64,000 bases of DNA, taken from assembly GCF_010450875.1 (NCBI RefSeq), contig NZ_CP048422.1, positions 551,001 through 615,000 of the forward strand, in the 5' to 3' direction. Position 1 is the stretch's first letter; each line of letters begins with the position of its first letter. Origin of the DNA: Sphingomonas insulae. GTDB lineage: Bacteria > Pseudomonadota > Alphaproteobacteria > Sphingomonadales > Sphingomonadaceae. A program made the position numbers and the translations under genes. Of the stretch, positions 53,291 to 62,116 are shown piece after piece. A model generated the notes under the pieces. It saw only the letters and a program-made list of their open reading frames with translations. It was not told where the DNA came from and searched no databases.

Positions 53291-54553
53291 ATGAACCATT
53301 TCGATTACCGCGACGGCATTCTCCATTGCGAGGACGTGCCGCTGACCCGCATCGCCGCGGAGGTGGGAACGCCCGTCTACGTCTATTCGACCGCGACCTT
53401 TCGCCGGCATGCGCAGGTGTTCCGCGACGGGCTGAAAGACGTCGGCCGCGTACATCTGGCCTATGCGATCAAGGCCAATCCCAACGTCGCGGTGCTGCGC
53501 GTGCTGGCGGACGAGGGCTACGGCGCCGACGTCGTGTCGGGCGGCGAGATGGCGCGGGCGCTGGCGGCGGGCATCCCGGCGGCGGACATCGTCTTTTCGG
53601 GTGTCGGCAAGACGCGCGGCGAACTCGCCCGCGGCATCGACGAGGGCATCGGCCAGTTCAACCTGGAGCTGGAGGAAGAGGGCGTCGTCCTCGCGCAGAT
53701 CGCGCATGCCAGGGGCAAGGTGGCGCCCGCGACGCTGCGGGTGAACCCCGACGTCGACGCCGGCACGCATGCCAAGATCTCGACGGGGCGTGCCGAGAAC
53801 AAGTTCGGCGTGCCGATCGACCAGGCGCCCGCGATGTTCGACCGGCTCGCGCCGATCGACGGGTTGAACCTGCGCGGCGTCGCCTGTCACATCGGCAGCC
53901 AGCTGGCCGACCTGTCGCGGCTGGAGGAAGCGTATCGGCGCATCGGGCAGCTGGTCGCCGACCTGCGCGCGCAGGGTCATACGATCAGCCGCGTCGACCT
54001 GGGCGGTGGCCTCGGCGTGCCGTACAAGCAGGGCGACGTGCTGCCGAGCCCGGCGGACTACGGCGCGATGGTGGCGCGGGCGACGCAGGGCTGGGATGTC
54101 GAACTGATGTTCGAACCCGGCCGCGTCATCGCCGGCAATGCCGGTGTGTTGCTGACCGAGGTGATCTGGGTGAAGCCCGGCGTCGTCAATCCATACGTCA
54201 TCGTCGATGCAGCGATGAACGACCTTGCCCGCCCCGCCCTGTACGACGCATGGCATGATTTCGACGCGGTGACGCAGACGGATGCGCGGATGACCGCCAA
54301 CATCGCCGGCCCGGTGTGCGAGAGCGGCGACACCTTCGCGATGGGCCGCGAGATCGCCGCGGTGGCGAGCGGCGACCTGGCCGTGTTCCGCACCGCGGGC
54401 GCCTATGGCGCGACGATGGCGTCGACCTACAACAGCCGCGCATTGGTGCCCGAAGTGCTGGTCGACGGCGACCGGTTCGCGGTCGTCGCCGACCGCATCG
54501 TGCCGGAGACGATCCTGGCCGCCGAACGGGTGCCGGAGTGGTTGAACCGGTGA
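53291..54553 (+). CDS. lysA: Diaminopimelate decarboxylase
   Basis: Converts meso-diaminopimelate to lysine with pyridoxal phosphate. The 420-residue protein has the PLP lysine in LAYAIKANPNVAV (about Lys60), the glycine-rich HIGSQ and LGGGLGVPY phosphate-binding segments, FEPGRVIAGNAG and the CESGD motif (PVCESGDTFA) of the active site. It is the third gene of the argH operon. Its stop TGA overlaps the GTG start of the siroheme synthase gene. Confidence 0.96.
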   Translation: MNHFDYRDGILHCEDVPLTRIAAEVGTPVYVYSTATFRRHAQVFRDGLKDVGRVHLAYAIKANPNVAVLRVLADEGYGADVVSGGEMARALAAGIPAADIVFSGVGKTRGELARGIDEGIGQFNLELEEEGVVLAQIAHARGKVAPATLRVNPDVDAGTHAKISTGRAENKFGVPIDQAPAMFDRLAPIDGLNLRGVACHIGSQLADLSRLEEAYRRIGQLVADLRAQGHTISRVDLGGGLGVPYKQGDVLPSPADYGAMVARATQGWDVELMFEPGRVIAGNAGVLLTEVIWVKPGVVNPYVIVDAAMNDLARPALYDAWHDFDAVTQTDARMTANIAGPVCESGDTFAMGREIAAVASGDLAVFRTAGAYGATMASTYNSRALVPEVLVDGDRFAVVADRIVPETILAAERVPEWLNR

Positions 54554-55311
54554 CGCTGCACAGCCTGCCGCTGTTCGTGCGGCTGGCGGGCCGCACCGTA
54601 ATCCTGCTCGGCGACGGCGATGCGGCGGATGCCAAGCGCCGGTTGCTGGAGCGCGCTGGCGCGCGCGTCGTCGGCGAGGAGGCGGAGGCCGCCATCGCCA
54701 TCGTCGCGATCGAGGCCGAGGATGCGGCACTGGCGGCGGTTGCGCGGCTGAAGGCGCGCGGGATATTGGTCAATGCGGTCGACCGGCCGGAGCATTGCGA
54801 CTTCACCACGCCCGCGATCATCGACCGTGCGCCGGTGCTGGTCGCGATCGGCACCGGCGGGGTATCGGCGGGACTGGCGGCGGCGCTGCGCCAGCGGCTG
54901 GAGGCGGTGTTGCCCGCGGGCCTCGGCATGCTGGCCGAACGGCTGCACGCGGCACGGCCCGCCTTGCGGCGGCGCTATCCCGATGGCGGCGAACGGCGGC
55001 GGGCGCTGGGGGCGGCGATGGCGACCGGCGCGCCGCTCGATCCCCTGAGCGACGATGCGGATGTCGATGGCTGGCTTGCCGCCGACCAGCGCCGGGAGGC
55101 GGGGCATGTCCGCATCCTGCTGACCTCCACCGACCCCGACGACCTGACGTTGCGGCAGGCGCGCAGCCTGGCCAATGCCGATCGCGTGCTGCACCACCCC
55201 GGCGTTCCGGCGGCGATCCTCGATCGCGCCCGCGCCGATGCACTGCGGCAGCCGTGGCGGGACGGGTTGGCGGCGCAGGACGGGCTGACGGTCGAACTGG
55301 AGATGGCATGA
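54550..55311 (+). CDS. Siroheme synthase-like protein (precorrin-2 dehydrogenase domain)
   Basis: A 253-residue protein whose first 140 residues match the N-terminal half of CysG/Met8: a Rossmann fold LAGRTVILLGDGDAADAKRRLLERAG, then FTTPAIIDRAPVLVAIGTGGVSAGLA. This half oxidises precorrin-2 to sirohydrochlorin and inserts iron. The C-terminal 80 residues begin like a uroporphyrinogen methyltransferase (HVRILLTSTDPDDLTLRQAR) but stop after about 60 residues, so a functional methyltransferase domain is absent. The start is GTG 54550, overlapping lysA. Confidence 0.85.
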   Translation: MTLHSLPLFVRLAGRTVILLGDGDAADAKRRLLERAGARVVGEEAEAAIAIVAIEAEDAALAAVARLKARGILVNAVDRPEHCDFTTPAIIDRAPVLVAIGTGGVSAGLAAALRQRLEAVLPAGLGMLAERLHAARPALRRRYPDGGERRRALGAAMATGAPLDPLSDDADVDGWLAADQRREAGHVRILLTSTDPDDLTLRQARSLANADRVLHHPGVPAAILDRARADALRQPWRDGLAAQDGLTVELEMA

Positions 55312-56261
55312 GCGGCTTCGGCTATCGGGTCAGCGGCGGCAAGGTCGATCGCGTGGCGGTCACGGAGGCGTTGTCCTGCACCGCCGATTTCGTGTGGGTG
55401 CACCTCAACACCAACGAAGAGCATGCGCAGGTGTGGCTGCGCGATACGGCGAAGCTGGACGATTACGTCGTGGACGCGCTGACCGCATCGGAGACGCGGC
55501 CGCGCTGCGAGGCGTTTGCCGACGGGGCGCTGCTCAACCTGCGCGGTCGCTCGTCCGAAGAGATGTCGTCGGGTGATCCGCTCGCCTCGGTGCGGATCTG
55601 GGCGATCAAGGGCCGCGTCTATTCGGTGACGCGGCGGCCATTGATCGGCGTAGCCGATGTCGAGACGCAGATGGAGAAAGGCGCGATCGTCGATCCCGGC
55701 GACTTCATCGCGGCGGTGGCGACCGCGATCACCAGCGACCTCGATCCGCATGTCGCCGACCTCGGCGACGAACTGGACGATTGCGAGGAACGGCTGGATG
55801 CCAATCGCGTCTTCGACCTGCGGCGCACGGTGACGCGGGTACGGGTGGCGGCGATCGGCTATCGCCGCTTTCTGGCGCCGCAGCGGGCGGCACTGGAAAA
55901 GCTGGCGACGCTGCCCGGCGCATGGCTGGCGGAGGACGATCGCCGCCACCTCGCCGCCGCCGCCGACCGCGCCGCGCGCATGGCGGAGGAGCTGGAATCG
56001 ATTCGCGAGCGCGCCTCGCTGATGCATGAGGCGCTGACCGACCTGCGCAGCGAGCAGATCGACAGCCGGTCGCTGGTGATCTCGATCGTCGCGATGGTCT
56101 TCCTGCCGCTGACCTTCATCACCGGGCTGTACGGGATGAACGTCGCCCACCTGCCCTACGCACAGGAGCCATGGGCATTCGATGCGATCATGGCGCTGTG
56201 CATCGGCATCGCGGTGCTGGTGGTCGGCTATTTCGTGCAGCGCCACTGGTTCCAGAAATAG
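55308..56261 (+). CDS. CorA/ZntB-family divalent metal transporter
   Basis: A 317-residue channel or transporter of the CorA superfamily. A long cytosolic alpha/beta and coiled domain (residues 1-255) is followed by two C-terminal transmembrane helices (about 258-280 and 289-310). The GMN signature is in ITGLYGMNVAHLP. Similarity in the N-terminal part (WVHLNTNEEHAQVWL) is to ZntB-type zinc transporters rather than Mg2+ CorA. It is the last gene of the argH operon (ATGA overlap) and is convergent with fliS. Confidence 0.88.
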   Translation: MSGFGYRVSGGKVDRVAVTEALSCTADFVWVHLNTNEEHAQVWLRDTAKLDDYVVDALTASETRPRCEAFADGALLNLRGRSSEEMSSGDPLASVRIWAIKGRVYSVTRRPLIGVADVETQMEKGAIVDPGDFIAAVATAITSDLDPHVADLGDELDDCEERLDANRVFDLRRTVTRVRVAAIGYRRFLAPQRAALEKLATLPGAWLAEDDRRHLAAAADRAARMAEELESIRERASLMHEALTDLRSEQIDSRSLVISIVAMVFLPLTFITGLYGMNVAHLPYAQEPWAFDAIMALCIGIAVLVVGYFVQRHWFQK

Positions 56262-56288
56262 CCTGCACCACCCGGGGGCGGGAACGGA

Positions 56289-56687
56289 TCAGGCGGCGCG
56301 CGCCGTCCGCCATGCCTCGGCGATCTCGCTGAGGCTGCCCGCCGCTTCACGGAACGGGCGGGGATCGGTGCCGATCGATGCATCGACGATCGAGCGGCGG
56401 ATGCCGCCATACAGCCGTGCAAGCGTGTTCGACACCTCGCCGCCACGTTCGAAATCGAGGCCCGATTCCAACGCGAACAGGATCGCCGTCGCCCGCGTGA
56501 TGCGATCGCTTTTGGTGCGGAGCTGGTTGTGTTCGACGGCCCAGGCAGCGGCGCGCAGAGCGGACACCAATTCCTCGTACAGCAGCTGCACGAGGCCTGG
56601 CCCCTGCGCTTCGGCGGTCCGGCCGACGACGTCGATCTGGCGGTAGGTGGCGTAGGGATCGCCGGAAAGGAGCGTTGCGTAGGCCAT
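56289..56687 (-). CDS. fliS: Flagellar export chaperone FliS
   Basis: A 132-residue cytosolic chaperone that binds the C-terminus of flagellin and keeps it unfolded for export. Helical throughout, with the conserved start YATYRQIDVVGRTAEA, LVQLLYEELVSALRAA and the IEHNQ-like AVEHNQL segment. The ATG overlaps the fliD stop by one base (TGATG). It is the last gene of the flagellar operon in the window and is convergent with the CorA-type gene. Confidence 0.92.
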   Translation of the reverse strand: MAYATLLSGDPYATYRQIDVVGRTAEAQGPGLVQLLYEELVSALRAAAWAVEHNQLRTKSDRITRATAILFALESGLDFERGGEVSNTLARLYGGIRRSIVDASIGTDPRPFREAAGSLSEIAEAWRTARAA

Positions 56688-58186
56688 CAGCTATTCTGTT
56701 CCCACGCCTTGAGCTGTCGTTCGAGGAAGGTCTGGCTCGCCTTGTAGGCGGACACCTTGCTGTTCATGCTGGAGAATTGTTGCGTCAGGCGCGTGTTCAT
56801 CGAATCGGACTGCGCCGAGATCTTGTCCTGTTCGCTCGTCAGATCGGTCTGCGCCTTCGTATAGCGCGCGGTCGAGGCGCCGAGGCCCGACAGGCTGCTC
56901 GAAGCCGCGATCGAGATACCACTGAGCGAGCTGTTGAGGCCCAGCGCGTTGCTCGACGTGGTCGCGAACATCGCCTCCACCTCGTCCGGATAGGCGGCGA
57001 GCACCTTGTTCAACGTATCCGTGTTGACCGACAGCGTGCCGTCGCGGTTGGTCGCGATGCCGATCTGCGCCAATGTCGTCGGCGCGCCCACAGCACTGGC
57101 CGACGCCATCGTCTTGGTCGTCAGCCCCTGCAAGGACCGGAGCAGGGTCTTGGCCGCAGCATCCTCCTTGAGGTCGCCGGTGATCGCGTTGGTCATGTCC
57201 TTGGCGCTGGCATAGACCTGATTGTAGGTCTCGACGAAATCCGAAACCGCCTGCGACAACGCGGTGGTCGGGCGGCTGCTGGTCAGCGACACCGCACTGC
57301 CCGACACCGCATTCAGCTGCAGCTTGACGCCGGGTATCAGGTCGCTGATCGTGTTGCTGGAGCGCTGCACGTCGACACCGTCGACCGTCAGCTTCGCATT
57401 GGCGGCGGTGCCGGTCAGCGTCCCCTTGCCGACGCCGACGTTGAACTGTTCGAGCGGGCTGCCCGCCGTATCGGCCTTCAGCGTGAAGGCCTGCGCCGAT
57501 CCCGTCGTGCCCTTCAGCGACAGCACCGCCTTGCCGTCCTGATCGGTGATGACGCTGGCGGTGACGCCGGTCTTGGCGGCATTGATCGCGGTGGCGATCC
57601 CGTCGATGCTGCCGTTGGTGACATCGATCGAAACCGCAGCGGTGCTGCCGGCCGTGAAGGCGGTCATGGCGGTGCCGGCGGTATTGTAGGTGGCGGTGCC
57701 GAGTGTCAGCGTCAGCTTGCCCGTGCCGATCGGCGTCGTCCGGCTGTCGACCGCGGCCGATCGGGCACCCTGCGCCGATGCCAGCGCGGTCACGGTGACC
57801 GACGAGCTGAGGTTGCCCATCTTCGTTCCGCTGATGGCACTCGCCGACAGCACGCTGCCGTTCGAACTCACCGGCTGCGATTGCAGCGTGCCGCCGGCGG
57901 TCAGCGAACCGAGCGCGGTGGAAAAATTGGTGATGGTGTTCTTCAGCGTGCCGGCCGCGGAAATCTGCGCGGTCAGCTTGGTGTTCTTCGCTGCCAGGGC
58001 AGCGGTCTTGGCGGCAAATTGCGCCTGGACCAGCGAGCTGACCAGGGATGCCGTGTCGACCCCCGAGCCGGTGTTGAGCGAGGTGAGGATGCTCTGCGCG
58101 GCATTCTTGGTGACGTTCGCCGTCGACGTGGCCGACGGCGTCGGCGTCGGTGTCGGCGTGCTCGTCGTCGTAGTGATCGTGGCCAT
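56687..58186 (-). CDS. fliD: Flagellar filament capping protein FliD
   Basis: The filament cap (HAP2) that folds flagellin at the growing tip. Of 499 residues, the FliD N-terminal domain includes GSGVDTASLVSSLVQAQFAAK and the coiled SAAGTLKNTITNFSTAL. The variable middle part is Thr/Ala-rich, and the C-terminal coiled coil is ARYTKAQTDLTSEQDKIS then SMNTRLTQQFSSMNSKV. A Thr/Pro-rich leader (TTTTSTPTPTPTPS) precedes it. It lies 48 bases downstream of flhB; in enteric bacteria fliD sits with fliS and fliT away from the export genes. Confidence 0.93.
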   Translation of the reverse strand: MATITTTTSTPTPTPTPSATSTANVTKNAAQSILTSLNTGSGVDTASLVSSLVQAQFAAKTAALAAKNTKLTAQISAAGTLKNTITNFSTALGSLTAGGTLQSQPVSSNGSVLSASAISGTKMGNLSSSVTVTALASAQGARSAAVDSRTTPIGTGKLTLTLGTATYNTAGTAMTAFTAGSTAAVSIDVTNGSIDGIATAINAAKTGVTASVITDQDGKAVLSLKGTTGSAQAFTLKADTAGSPLEQFNVGVGKGTLTGTAANAKLTVDGVDVQRSSNTISDLIPGVKLQLNAVSGSAVSLTSSRPTTALSQAVSDFVETYNQVYASAKDMTNAITGDLKEDAAAKTLLRSLQGLTTKTMASASAVGAPTTLAQIGIATNRDGTLSVNTDTLNKVLAAYPDEVEAMFATTSSNALGLNSSLSGISIAASSSLSGLGASTARYTKAQTDLTSEQDKISAQSDSMNTRLTQQFSSMNSKVSAYKASQTFLERQLKAWEQNS

Positions 58187-58234
58187 CGTCGAGAACTCCG
58201 CTTCATCAGTGTTAACGGCCGCAGCCCGGCGAAA

Positions 58235-59374
58235 TTAAGGAATTTTCCGTTCGATCTTGATGCCGTGTTCGTCGAACCGGGCGCTTTCCGGCACATCGAT
58301 GGGAGGCTGCATGACACCGCCCGCCGCCGCGTTGAGGTTGAAGACGAAGGCCAGCACGGTGGCGATCGCCACGTACAGGTCGTCGCGAACCTCCTGCCCT
58401 TCGCGGCTGGTGTAATAGACCGCGCGGGCGAGCATCGGATATTCGAGGATCGGCACGCGGCTTTCGCCGGCGACCTCGCGGATCGCCAGCGCCGTCGCGC
58501 CACGCCCCTTGGCGACCACCACCGGCACCTGGTCCCTGCCGCGATCGTAGCGCAGCGCGACCGCGAAATGCGTCGGGTTGGTGAGCACGACATGCGCCTC
58601 CGCCACCGCCTTGCGCACGCCGCCGGTCGCCATCGCCCGCTGCATCGCGCGCTGATGGCCCTTCGCTTCCGGCGAACCTTCGGTTTCCTTGTGCTCGTCG
58701 CGCACCTCCTGCTTGGTCATGCGCAGCTTGGACAGGAGCTGGACGATCTGGATCGGCACATCGAACAGGGCGATGGCGAGCAGGCCGCCGGCCATCGCGA
58801 TCATGATCCCGGTGAAGGTGCCACCGAGCGCCGCCACCGCATCGCCGAGGCTGGAGGAGCTGAGGCCGAGCGTGGTTCGGCTCGATTTCCACAGCATGTA
58901 GCCGCCAATGACGGCGAGAAGGACGACTTTCAGCAACGACTTGCCGAGTTCGATCCACCCCTGTGGACCGATGATCCGCTTCAAACCGGAGGCGGGATTG
59001 ATCCGATTGCCCTTGAAGGCGATCAGCTTGTTGTTCCAGGTTAGCGAACCGAGGCCCGCCGAGCTGACGATGGTGGCGATGACGCTGACCGCGAACAGCG
59101 TGATGAGCGAGGGCAGCAGCTTTGTGCCGGCCTGCTGCAGCGGACGCCAGGGCGAGAAATCCTCGACGTCGGCGCGATCGAACTGAAAGCTTGCGGCCAT
59201 CACCGCCTTGCACGCCGCGATCAGCGACGGGCCGGCGAAGATCAGCCAGGCCACCCCCGCCATCACCACCAGCGCCGTTGCAAAGTCCTTGGACTTGAGG
59301 ATGTTGCCATCCTCCGCCGCCTTTTGCTTGCGCTTGGGTGTCGGGGCTTCCGTCTTGTCGCCACCCTCCGACAT
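58235..59374 (-). CDS. flhB: Flagellar biosynthesis protein FlhB
   Basis: The substrate-specificity switch of the flagellar type III export gate. A 379-residue protein with four transmembrane helices (residues about 30-215) and a cytoplasmic domain containing the autocleavage motif NPTH (Asn266), followed by YYTSREGQEVRDDLYVAIATVLAFVFNL. Cleavage after Asn changes export from rod-hook to filament substrates; the residues required are present. Its start overlaps fliR's stop (TGATG). A 40-residue extension follows the usual C-terminus. Confidence 0.95.
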   Translation of the reverse strand: MSEGGDKTEAPTPKRKQKAAEDGNILKSKDFATALVVMAGVAWLIFAGPSLIAACKAVMAASFQFDRADVEDFSPWRPLQQAGTKLLPSLITLFAVSVIATIVSSAGLGSLTWNNKLIAFKGNRINPASGLKRIIGPQGWIELGKSLLKVVLLAVIGGYMLWKSSRTTLGLSSSSLGDAVAALGGTFTGIMIAMAGGLLAIALFDVPIQIVQLLSKLRMTKQEVRDEHKETEGSPEAKGHQRAMQRAMATGGVRKAVAEAHVVLTNPTHFAVALRYDRGRDQVPVVVAKGRGATALAIREVAGESRVPILEYPMLARAVYYTSREGQEVRDDLYVAIATVLAFVFNLNAAAGGVMQPPIDVPESARFDEHGIKIERKIP

Positions 59375-60144
59375 CAGCTGTTCACCAGGCCCTGCGTCGC
59401 CGCGAGCCCTTCGCGGACGATGACCAGCATATAGTCGCCCATCGCCGGAAACGCGACCGCAAGCGCGATCACGCCGACGGCCAGGCTGGCGGGCAGGCCG
59501 ACCGAGAACAGGTTGAGCGCGGGCGCGGCGCGGCTGACCATGCCGACGATGAGGTTGAGGCAGAGCAGCAGGAAGCCGACCGGCAATGCCAGCAGCAACC
59601 CGGCAAGAAAGGCGTAGCCACCGAAGAAGGCGATCTGTTTCAACCGGTCGGGGGCGATCCAGGTGCCGGGCGGCATCGTCTCATAGGATTTCACCAGCAA
59701 TTCGACGAGGACGAGGTGGCCGTCGACCGACAGGAACAGCAGGGTGAGCATGATCGTGAAGAACTGGCCGAGCGCCGGCGACGAACGGCCGTTCTGCGGA
59801 TCGATCGACGAGGCGAAACCGATGCCCATCGACCCGCCGATGATTTCGGACGCGATCATCGGCGCGGCGAACGCGATCTGCAGGATGAAGCCGATCGCGG
59901 CGCCGACCAGCGCCTCTGCGACGATGGCGAGGATCGTCGCGACCGCGAATATCTGCGTCGGCGGGACGATCGGATGGACCTTGAGCACGAAGATGCCGAT
60001 CGCCCCCGACAGGCCGACGCGCACGGGCAGCGGGATCGATACGGCGCCGAAGACGGGCGCGACGATGAACGCCGCACCGATCCGCACCATGACGAAGATC
60101 AGCGCCCACAGCTGCGGTTCGATGGCGAGGCCGAAGCCTAGCAC
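59374..60144 (-). CDS. fliR: Flagellar biosynthetic protein FliR
   Basis: An export-gate membrane protein of about 256 residues with six or seven hydrophobic segments. Recognisable parts are LWALIFVMVRIGAAFIVAPVF, SEIIGGSMGIGFASSIDP and FLLLCLNLIVGMVSRAAPALNLFSVGLP, quoted in pieces. I choose GTG 60144 (VLGFGLAIEP) as the start because family sequence begins there; the open frame runs to 60255 through a low-quality stretch. A 247-base gap with a large palindrome separates it from fliQ, unlike the rest of the operon. Confidence 0.92.
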   Translation of the reverse strand: MLGFGLAIEPQLWALIFVMVRIGAAFIVAPVFGAVSIPLPVRVGLSGAIGIFVLKVHPIVPPTQIFAVATILAIVAEALVGAAIGFILQIAFAAPMIASEIIGGSMGIGFASSIDPQNGRSSPALGQFFTIMLTLLFLSVDGHLVLVELLVKSYETMPPGTWIAPDRLKQIAFFGGYAFLAGLLLALPVGFLLLCLNLIVGMVSRAAPALNLFSVGLPASLAVGVIALAVAFPAMGDYMLVIVREGLAATQGLVNS

Positions 60145-60260
60145 GGCGCAGCCTGCGAGAGAGCGCGCGCCGCGCGCCACGCAGGCAAGCCCGGCCGACG
60201 GGTCGGCAAAGCCGAACCCGATCGACGCGGCTTTGCCGCGGCGCGTGGCCCACACGCTTC

Positions 60261-60366
60261 GTCACCCCGGACGTGTTCCGGGGTCCACCTGTCTGCAGGC
60301 TTAGGGCTGGAGGCTCCAGCCCTATGCCTCGCCGCGGAGTGGACCCCGGAACACGTCCGGGGTGAC
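60261..60366. repeat. Large palindrome between fliQ and fliR
   Basis: GTCACCCCGGACGTGTTCCG (start of left arm, 60261-60287) is the exact reverse complement of the 27-base right arm at 60340-60366. Inside, AGGGCTGG and CCAGCCCT form a second hairpin near 60304-60324. The element interrupts an otherwise tightly packed flagellar operon. Confidence 0.9.
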
Positions 60367-60391
60367 GGGTGGGTCGGGAACAGCGTGGTCA

Positions 60392-60661
60392 CTATTTTAC
60401 CAGATCCGGAATGCGTTCGAACATGCCGACGGTGAAATCGGTCAGCAGCCCGAGGATCAGGCTCCCGAAGATCATGATCGAGAATGCGACGACCAGCAAC
60501 TTGGGCACGAAGCTCAGGGTCTGCTCGTTGATCGACGTCGCCGCCTGGATCATGCCCAGGATCAGGCCGGCGAGCAACGCGGGGATGAGGATCGGCGCGC
60601 TGGCGAGGGCCAGCACCCACATCGTCTGGTTGGCGACGGTGAGGAAGTAATCGGCGTCCAT
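60392..60661 (-). CDS. fliQ: Flagellar biosynthetic protein FliQ
   Basis: An 89-residue export-gate subunit with two transmembrane helices (residues about 14-36 and 54-76). Family features are the start DYFLTVANQTMWVLA, the P-loop-side segment LILGMIQAATSINEQTLSFVPKL (beginning at residue 33) and the late FSIMIFGSLILG. It follows fliP by ten bases. The downstream gap to fliR carries the palindrome described separately. Confidence 0.94.
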   Translation of the reverse strand: MDADYFLTVANQTMWVLALASAPILIPALLAGLILGMIQAATSINEQTLSFVPKLLVVAFSIMIFGSLILGLLTDFTVGMFERIPDLVK

Positions 60662-60671
60662 TCGACTGTCC

Positions 60672-61556
60672 TCAGGTCGCGAAACTGTTGGCGAGGCTGC
60701 CCATGGTCAGCGCCCAGCCGTCGACCAACACGAACAGCAGCAGCTTGAACGGCAGGGAGATGATGGTCGGCGACAGCATCGCCATGCCGAGCGCCATCAG
60801 CACCGTCGCGACGACGAGGTCGATGACGATGAAGGGCAGGAACATCAGGAAACCGATCTGGAAGGCGGTCTTGAGTTCCGAGGTGACGAAGGCGGGGAGC
60901 AGGACCGCGAACGGAATGTCGCTGGACGAGGCATAGGGGCCGGACTTCGCCATTTCGGCGAACATCGTCACGTCCTTGATCCGCGTCTGCTTGACCATGA
61001 AGGCGTGGAGCGGCGCACCGGCCCGCTCGATCATCTGCGTGCCGGCGAGCTGGCCGGCGGCATAGGGCTGGATCGCCTGGGTGTTCATCTGGCTGATCGT
61101 CGGCGCCATGATGAACAGCGAGAGGAAGAGGGCGAGGCCGATCAGGACCTGGTTGGGCGGCGTCTGTTGCAGGCCCAGCGCCTGGCGCAGCACGGCGAGG
61201 ACGATGACGATGCGGGTGAAGCTGGTCATCATCAGCAGGATGCCCGGCAGGATCGTCAGCAGGCCCATGATGATGAGCACTTGCAGCGACAGCGACAGCG
61301 GTGCCGACTGGGCACCGCCGCCCGATGCCGCCCCCGCGCTCAGCTGGCCGAGCGCCCGGTCGACGGCGTCGCCGACGCCGGGTGCGGGCGCGGCGGCGGG
61401 TGCAGCCTGGGCGAAAGCGGGCATGGCGATCAGCAGCGCCAGCAGCAGCGCGAGGACGCCCCACACCCATTTGTGCCCGCCCGACGCGCGCGGCGTCGAC
61501 GCCGAAGGCCTGAACAGCGCCGGACCTGCGCCGCGCCGGGTCACCGTGACGGTCAC
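60672..61556 (-). CDS. fliP: Flagellar biosynthetic protein FliP
   Basis: The main export-gate component, 294 residues with a cleavable signal peptide (ending AMPAFAQA) and four transmembrane helices. Conserved blocks: LTILPGILLMMTSFTRIVIVLAVLR, QTPPNQVLIGLALFLS and FVTSELKTAFQIGFLMFLPF (each given from its start). The start is GTG 61556, overlapping the fliO stop (GTGA). A longer-than-usual basic N-terminal extension (TRRGAGPALFRPSASTPR) precedes the signal sequence. Confidence 0.94.
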   Translation of the reverse strand: MTVTVTRRGAGPALFRPSASTPRASGGHKWVWGVLALLLALLIAMPAFAQAAPAAAPAPGVGDAVDRALGQLSAGAASGGGAQSAPLSLSLQVLIIMGLLTILPGILLMMTSFTRIVIVLAVLRQALGLQQTPPNQVLIGLALFLSLFIMAPTISQMNTQAIQPYAAGQLAGTQMIERAGAPLHAFMVKQTRIKDVTMFAEMAKSGPYASSSDIPFAVLLPAFVTSELKTAFQIGFLMFLPFIVIDLVVATVLMALGMAMLSPTIISLPFKLLLFVLVDGWALTMGSLANSFAT

Positions 61557-61810
61557 TGGTCCACCTTGTCGATCAGGTTGACGCCGCCGCGACCGACCGA
61601 GACGAGCAGCCGCTTGCCCTCGAAATCGAGCACCGCGAGGCGCAGGCCGGGCGAGATCATCATCGTTTCCTTGACCGCGATCAGGCGGTTGGTCGGTTTG
61701 CCGCCGGGCATCCGCGTTTCGAGCTTCCGCCACGCATACAGGCAGCCGATCATCAGGCCGCACACCAGCGGCAGCAGGATCACGAGCTTGAGGATATAGG
61801 ACCAGAGCAT
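61553..61810 (-). CDS. fliO: Flagellar biosynthetic protein FliO
   Basis: A short (85-residue) single-pass membrane protein that helps FliP assemble. One helix near residues 5-25 is followed by a small cytosolic domain with GLRLAVLDFEGKRLLVSVG, the family's only conserved patch. It is shorter than E. coli FliO. It lies between fliN (six-base gap) and fliP (overlap), which supports the assignment. Confidence 0.85.
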   Translation of the reverse strand: MLWSYILKLVILLPLVCGLMIGCLYAWRKLETRMPGGKPTNRLIAVKETMMISPGLRLAVLDFEGKRLLVSVGRGGVNLIDKVDQ

Positions 61811-61816
61811 GGTCGA

Positions 61817-62116
61817 TCAGTTCCGCGCGGCGGATTTGTCGGGAGCGACGAGTTCGGTCATGCGCACGCCGAAGCGGTCGCCGACCGTCACCACCTCGCC
61901 ACGGCCGATCAGCGTGCCGTTGACGAAGACGTCGAGCAGTTCGTTGGCCTGGCGGTCCAGTTCGATGACGCTCGATTCGCCGAGCGCGAGCAGTTCGCGC
62001 AGCGTCAGCGAGGTCGAGCCGATCTCGACGGTCAGCTTGACGTCGACGTCCTGCAGCAACCGGAAATTGGCGGCCACTCCGGCATCTAGCGGGAAGCCGC
62101 CGGTCATGTCGTTCAT
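61817..62116 (-). CDS. fliN: Flagellar motor switch protein FliN
   Basis: A 99-residue C-ring component forming the SpoA-type fold. Residues 23-95 contain VDVKLTVEIGSTSLTLRELLALGESSVIELDR (beginning of the block) and LIGRGEVVTVGDRFGVRMTELV, both hallmarks. The N-terminal acidic region is short. It overlaps fliM by ATGA. Confidence 0.94.
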   Translation of the reverse strand: MNDMTGGFPLDAGVAANFRLLQDVDVKLTVEIGSTSLTLRELLALGESSVIELDRQANELLDVFVNGTLIGRGEVVTVGDRFGVRMTELVAPDKSAARN

